Assembly: GCF_000420745.1 (NCBI RefSeq)
Contig: NZ_ATVN01000017.1
Coordinates: forward strand, 1-64,000
Length of the DNA stretch: 64,000 nucleotides
From: Pseudorhodobacter ferrugineus DSM 5888
Lineage (GTDB): Bacteria > Pseudomonadota > Alphaproteobacteria > Rhodobacterales > Rhodobacteraceae
Direction of reading: 5' to 3'
The position numbers were made by a program, and so were the translations under genes. Positions 62,544-64,000 of the stretch are shown piece by piece (position 1 is the first letter of the stretch; every line of letters begins with the position of its first letter). Under the pieces are notes generated by a model. It ran no database searches. It saw nothing but the letters and a program-made list of their open reading frames with translations, and was not told the DNA's origin.

Positions 62544-63328
62544 TTCGCCTCCAGCGCCGCTTCAATGCGGGCAACATCTGTGGGGTTGTTCAGCTCCCAA
62601 AACAACCTGCCGCGCGCATCCACTTCGACGCAGCGCACCGGTGTTCCGTTGTGCAAAAACCGCAATTGCTCTAGCCCTTCCAGCAGTTCCAGCTGGCAAA
62701 CGGGGCTTTGGGTATAGGCCCGCAGCGCATCGGGGCGGTAGGCGTAAACACCCACATGGTGAAACACAGGGATAGGGTTGGGCAGCTTGCCTGGGTCGAT
62801 AAACGGCAGCACCTCTTTGGAAAAATAAAGCGCCCGCATATCGCGGTCAAACACCGCAGTCGTGCCCCCCACGCGGCCATTCCGGCGGTCTTCGGTAAAA
62901 TTGTCATAGGTCAGGCGATCACAGCGCAGCACTGGTGTGGCCATACCGATAGACGGGTCCGCCTGCATTGCGGCAATCAGACCTTCCACAAACCACGGTG
63001 GTGTCAGCGGCGCATCGCCTTGGAAATTCACCACCAAATCAGGCTCACCCCCCAGCCGCGCCAAGGCATCGGCACAGCGCGCGGTCCCGTTTTCACAGGC
63101 CTCGCTGGTCATCACCACATCCGCGCCAAACCCCCGCGCCGCCGTCGCAATCCGCTCATCATCCGTGGCGACATAGACGGCATCGACACCCTTTATCTGC
63201 ATTGCCGCGTCCCAACTCATCTCGATCAGGGTTTTCACGCTGCCATCGGGCTGGCGGAGTGCGGCCAACGGCTTGCCCGGATAGCGGGTAGATGCATAAC
63301 GGGCCGGAATAAAAAGAACTGTTTTCAC
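62540..63328 (-). CDS. kdsB: CMP-Kdo synthetase KdsB
   Basis: 262 residues, GTG start at 63328 overlapping the kdsD end. FIPARYASTRYPGKPLA at the start (nucleotide-binding), YVATDDERI, MTSEACENGTARCADALARL and VVNFQGDAPL (metal site), EVLPFIDP and FHHVGVYAYRPDAL are KdsB marks. Activates Kdo with CTP. One of two possible copies in a genome of this type, since the core lipopolysaccharide copy is usually chromosomal, so this one probably serves capsule. Confidence 0.93.
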   Translation of the reverse strand: MKTVLFIPARYASTRYPGKPLAALRQPDGSVKTLIEMSWDAAMQIKGVDAVYVATDDERIATAARGFGADVVMTSEACENGTARCADALARLGGEPDLVVNFQGDAPLTPPWFVEGLIAAMQADPSIGMATPVLRCDRLTYDNFTEDRRNGRVGGTTAVFDRDMRALYFSKEVLPFIDPGKLPNPIPVFHHVGVYAYRPDALRAYTQSPVCQLELLEGLEQLRFLHNGTPVRCVEVDARGRLFWELNNPTDVARIEAALEAK

Positions 63329-64000
63329 ATTACACCTGCGCGCAAAAGATCATGAACATGCACAACACCCACGGGCCTGCGGCCTTCATCCACCACCAAC
63401 AGGGCGGTTACCTTGCGGTCATTGGCAATGGCAAGCGCTTTGGGCAACAAGCAATCGGGGGCAATTGTGATCGGGTCGGCATTGGCAATCTCGCTGGGGT
63501 TGCTTTGCATCAACGTATCAATGTTGCGCCGAATGTCGCCATCGGTCAGCACGCCTGCCAACACACCATCCCGCACCAAAACCGCAATGCCAAACCCTTT
63601 GGATGTCATGGTCAGCAAAACCTGCTTCATATCAGCGCCGACCTCGACCAGCGGCATCGCCTCGCCCTTATGCATAATCTCGCGCGCGGTCATCATCTGC
63701 GCCCCCAGCTTGCCGCCCGGATGGAACACGCTGAAGTCTTCGGGCTTGAACCCGCGCTGCTCCATCAAGGCCACGGCCAGCGCGTCGCCCAAGGCCAAGG
63801 TCAGCGTGGTTGATGTCGTCGGCGCCATGCCGATCGGGCAGGCTTCGGGCCGTTGCGGCAAGCATAAGGCGTAATCGGCGGCCCGCATCAAGGTGCTGTC
63901 AGCCTTGGACGAAATCCCGATCAACGGGATAGAAAAGCGGCGGACATGATAGAGCAAATCGCGCAATTCCGCCGTTTCACCGGAATTGGATATCAGCAGG
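63325..64000 (-). CDS. kdsD: Arabinose-5-phosphate isomerase KdsD/KpsF, C-terminal part (cut by window edge)
   Basis: The minus-strand frame enters from beyond the window (begins LLISNSGETAELRDLLYHVR) and ends at 63325. It shows the SIS domain end (SNSGETAELR, then ACPIGMAPTTSTTLTLALGD with the catalytic region) and two CBS domains (MPLVEVGADMKQVLLTMTSK, GVLTDGDIRRNIDTLMQ, VTALLVVDEGRRPVG). Supplies arabinose-5-phosphate for KdsA. The frame reaches the window edge without a native start; a TTG at 63966 inside the SIS domain is not the start. 3' overlap with kdsB. Confidence 0.92.
   Translation of the reverse strand, partial: LLISNSGETAELRDLLYHVRRFSIPLIGISSKADSTLMRAADYALCLPQRPEACPIGMAPTTSTTLTLALGDALAVALMEQRGFKPEDFSVFHPGGKLGAQMMTAREIMHKGEAMPLVEVGADMKQVLLTMTSKGFGIAVLVRDGVLAGVLTDGDIRRNIDTLMQSNPSEIANADPITIAPDCLLPKALAIANDRKVTALLVVDEGRRPVGVVHVHDLLRAGVM

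Overview
The window reads as alphaproteobacterial DNA of the Roseobacter group (Rhodobacterales). The evidence is the protein families present: NirI/NirX-linked cytochrome cd1 denitrification, a hexameric tyrosine-coordinated heme protein, and an OmpA-like protein with a Roseobacter-style leader. Alphaproteobacterial EcfG-type promoters and Kdo/capsule genes point the same way. An iteron-type RepB initiator, iterons, ParA, ParB, repeated parS-like palindromes and a tyrosine recombinase all lie at about 11.1-16.7 kb. The window is therefore probably part of an extrachromosomal replicon (plasmid or chromid), or an integrated copy of one.

Layout. (1) 0-2.4 kb is eroded: a partial OmpA-like gene with an alanine-rich 48-bp repeat, an internally deleted IS3-family element that keeps both inverted repeats, and an internally deleted flavoprotein disulfide reductase gene. 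(2) 2.4-10.9 kb is a stress island: hemerythrin, host-attachment protein, Old Yellow Enzyme, phospholipase-D-like protein, EEP-family phosphodiesterase, two PRC-barrel proteins, a PhnA-like membrane protein and tiny membrane peptides. Several units are preceded by GGAAC-N16/17-CGTT promoters of the general stress sigma factor EcfG. (3) 11.1-16.7 kb is the replication/partition module. (4) 17.0-20.2 kb holds NO-associated accessory genes (a DUF454 protein, NnrU, NnrS, HTHP, DUF6522). (5) 20.4-24.3 kb is a PqiA-PqiA-PqiB-PqiC lipid-transport operon. (6) 24.4-42.7 kb is a nitrite-to-nitrous-oxide module: nirSECF(DL)GHJN on the minus strand, nirI-nirX and norCBQDEF on the plus strand, and a Crp/Fnr (Dnr/NnrR-like) regulator. 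Matching TTGAC-N4-GTTAA boxes precede nirS/nirI and norC. (7) 43.0-48.0 kb is a decaying catabolic cluster: a LysR gene with one in-frame stop, a frameshifted hydroxyacid dehydrogenase, then apparently intact aldehyde dehydrogenase, serine acetyltransferase-like and VOC genes. (8) 48.0-64.0 kb is a surface-polysaccharide region: a GH18-like/NodB/GT2 fusion synthase, a NodB-like/DUF3131 partner, a double-psi-barrel-like secreted protein, a DUF1612-type DNA-binding protein, rfbA, two glycosyltransferases and kdsA-kdsB-kdsD (the last cut by the window edge).

Together the genes suggest an accessory replicon giving its host nitrite/NO respiration, envelope and stress resilience, and cell-surface polysaccharide. 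No nitrate reductase or nitrous oxide reductase is visible here. The least familiar parts are the GH18-like/NodB/GT2 plus DUF3131 locus at 48-55 kb, the partition site family embedded in parA and parB, and the clustered EcfG-type promoters.
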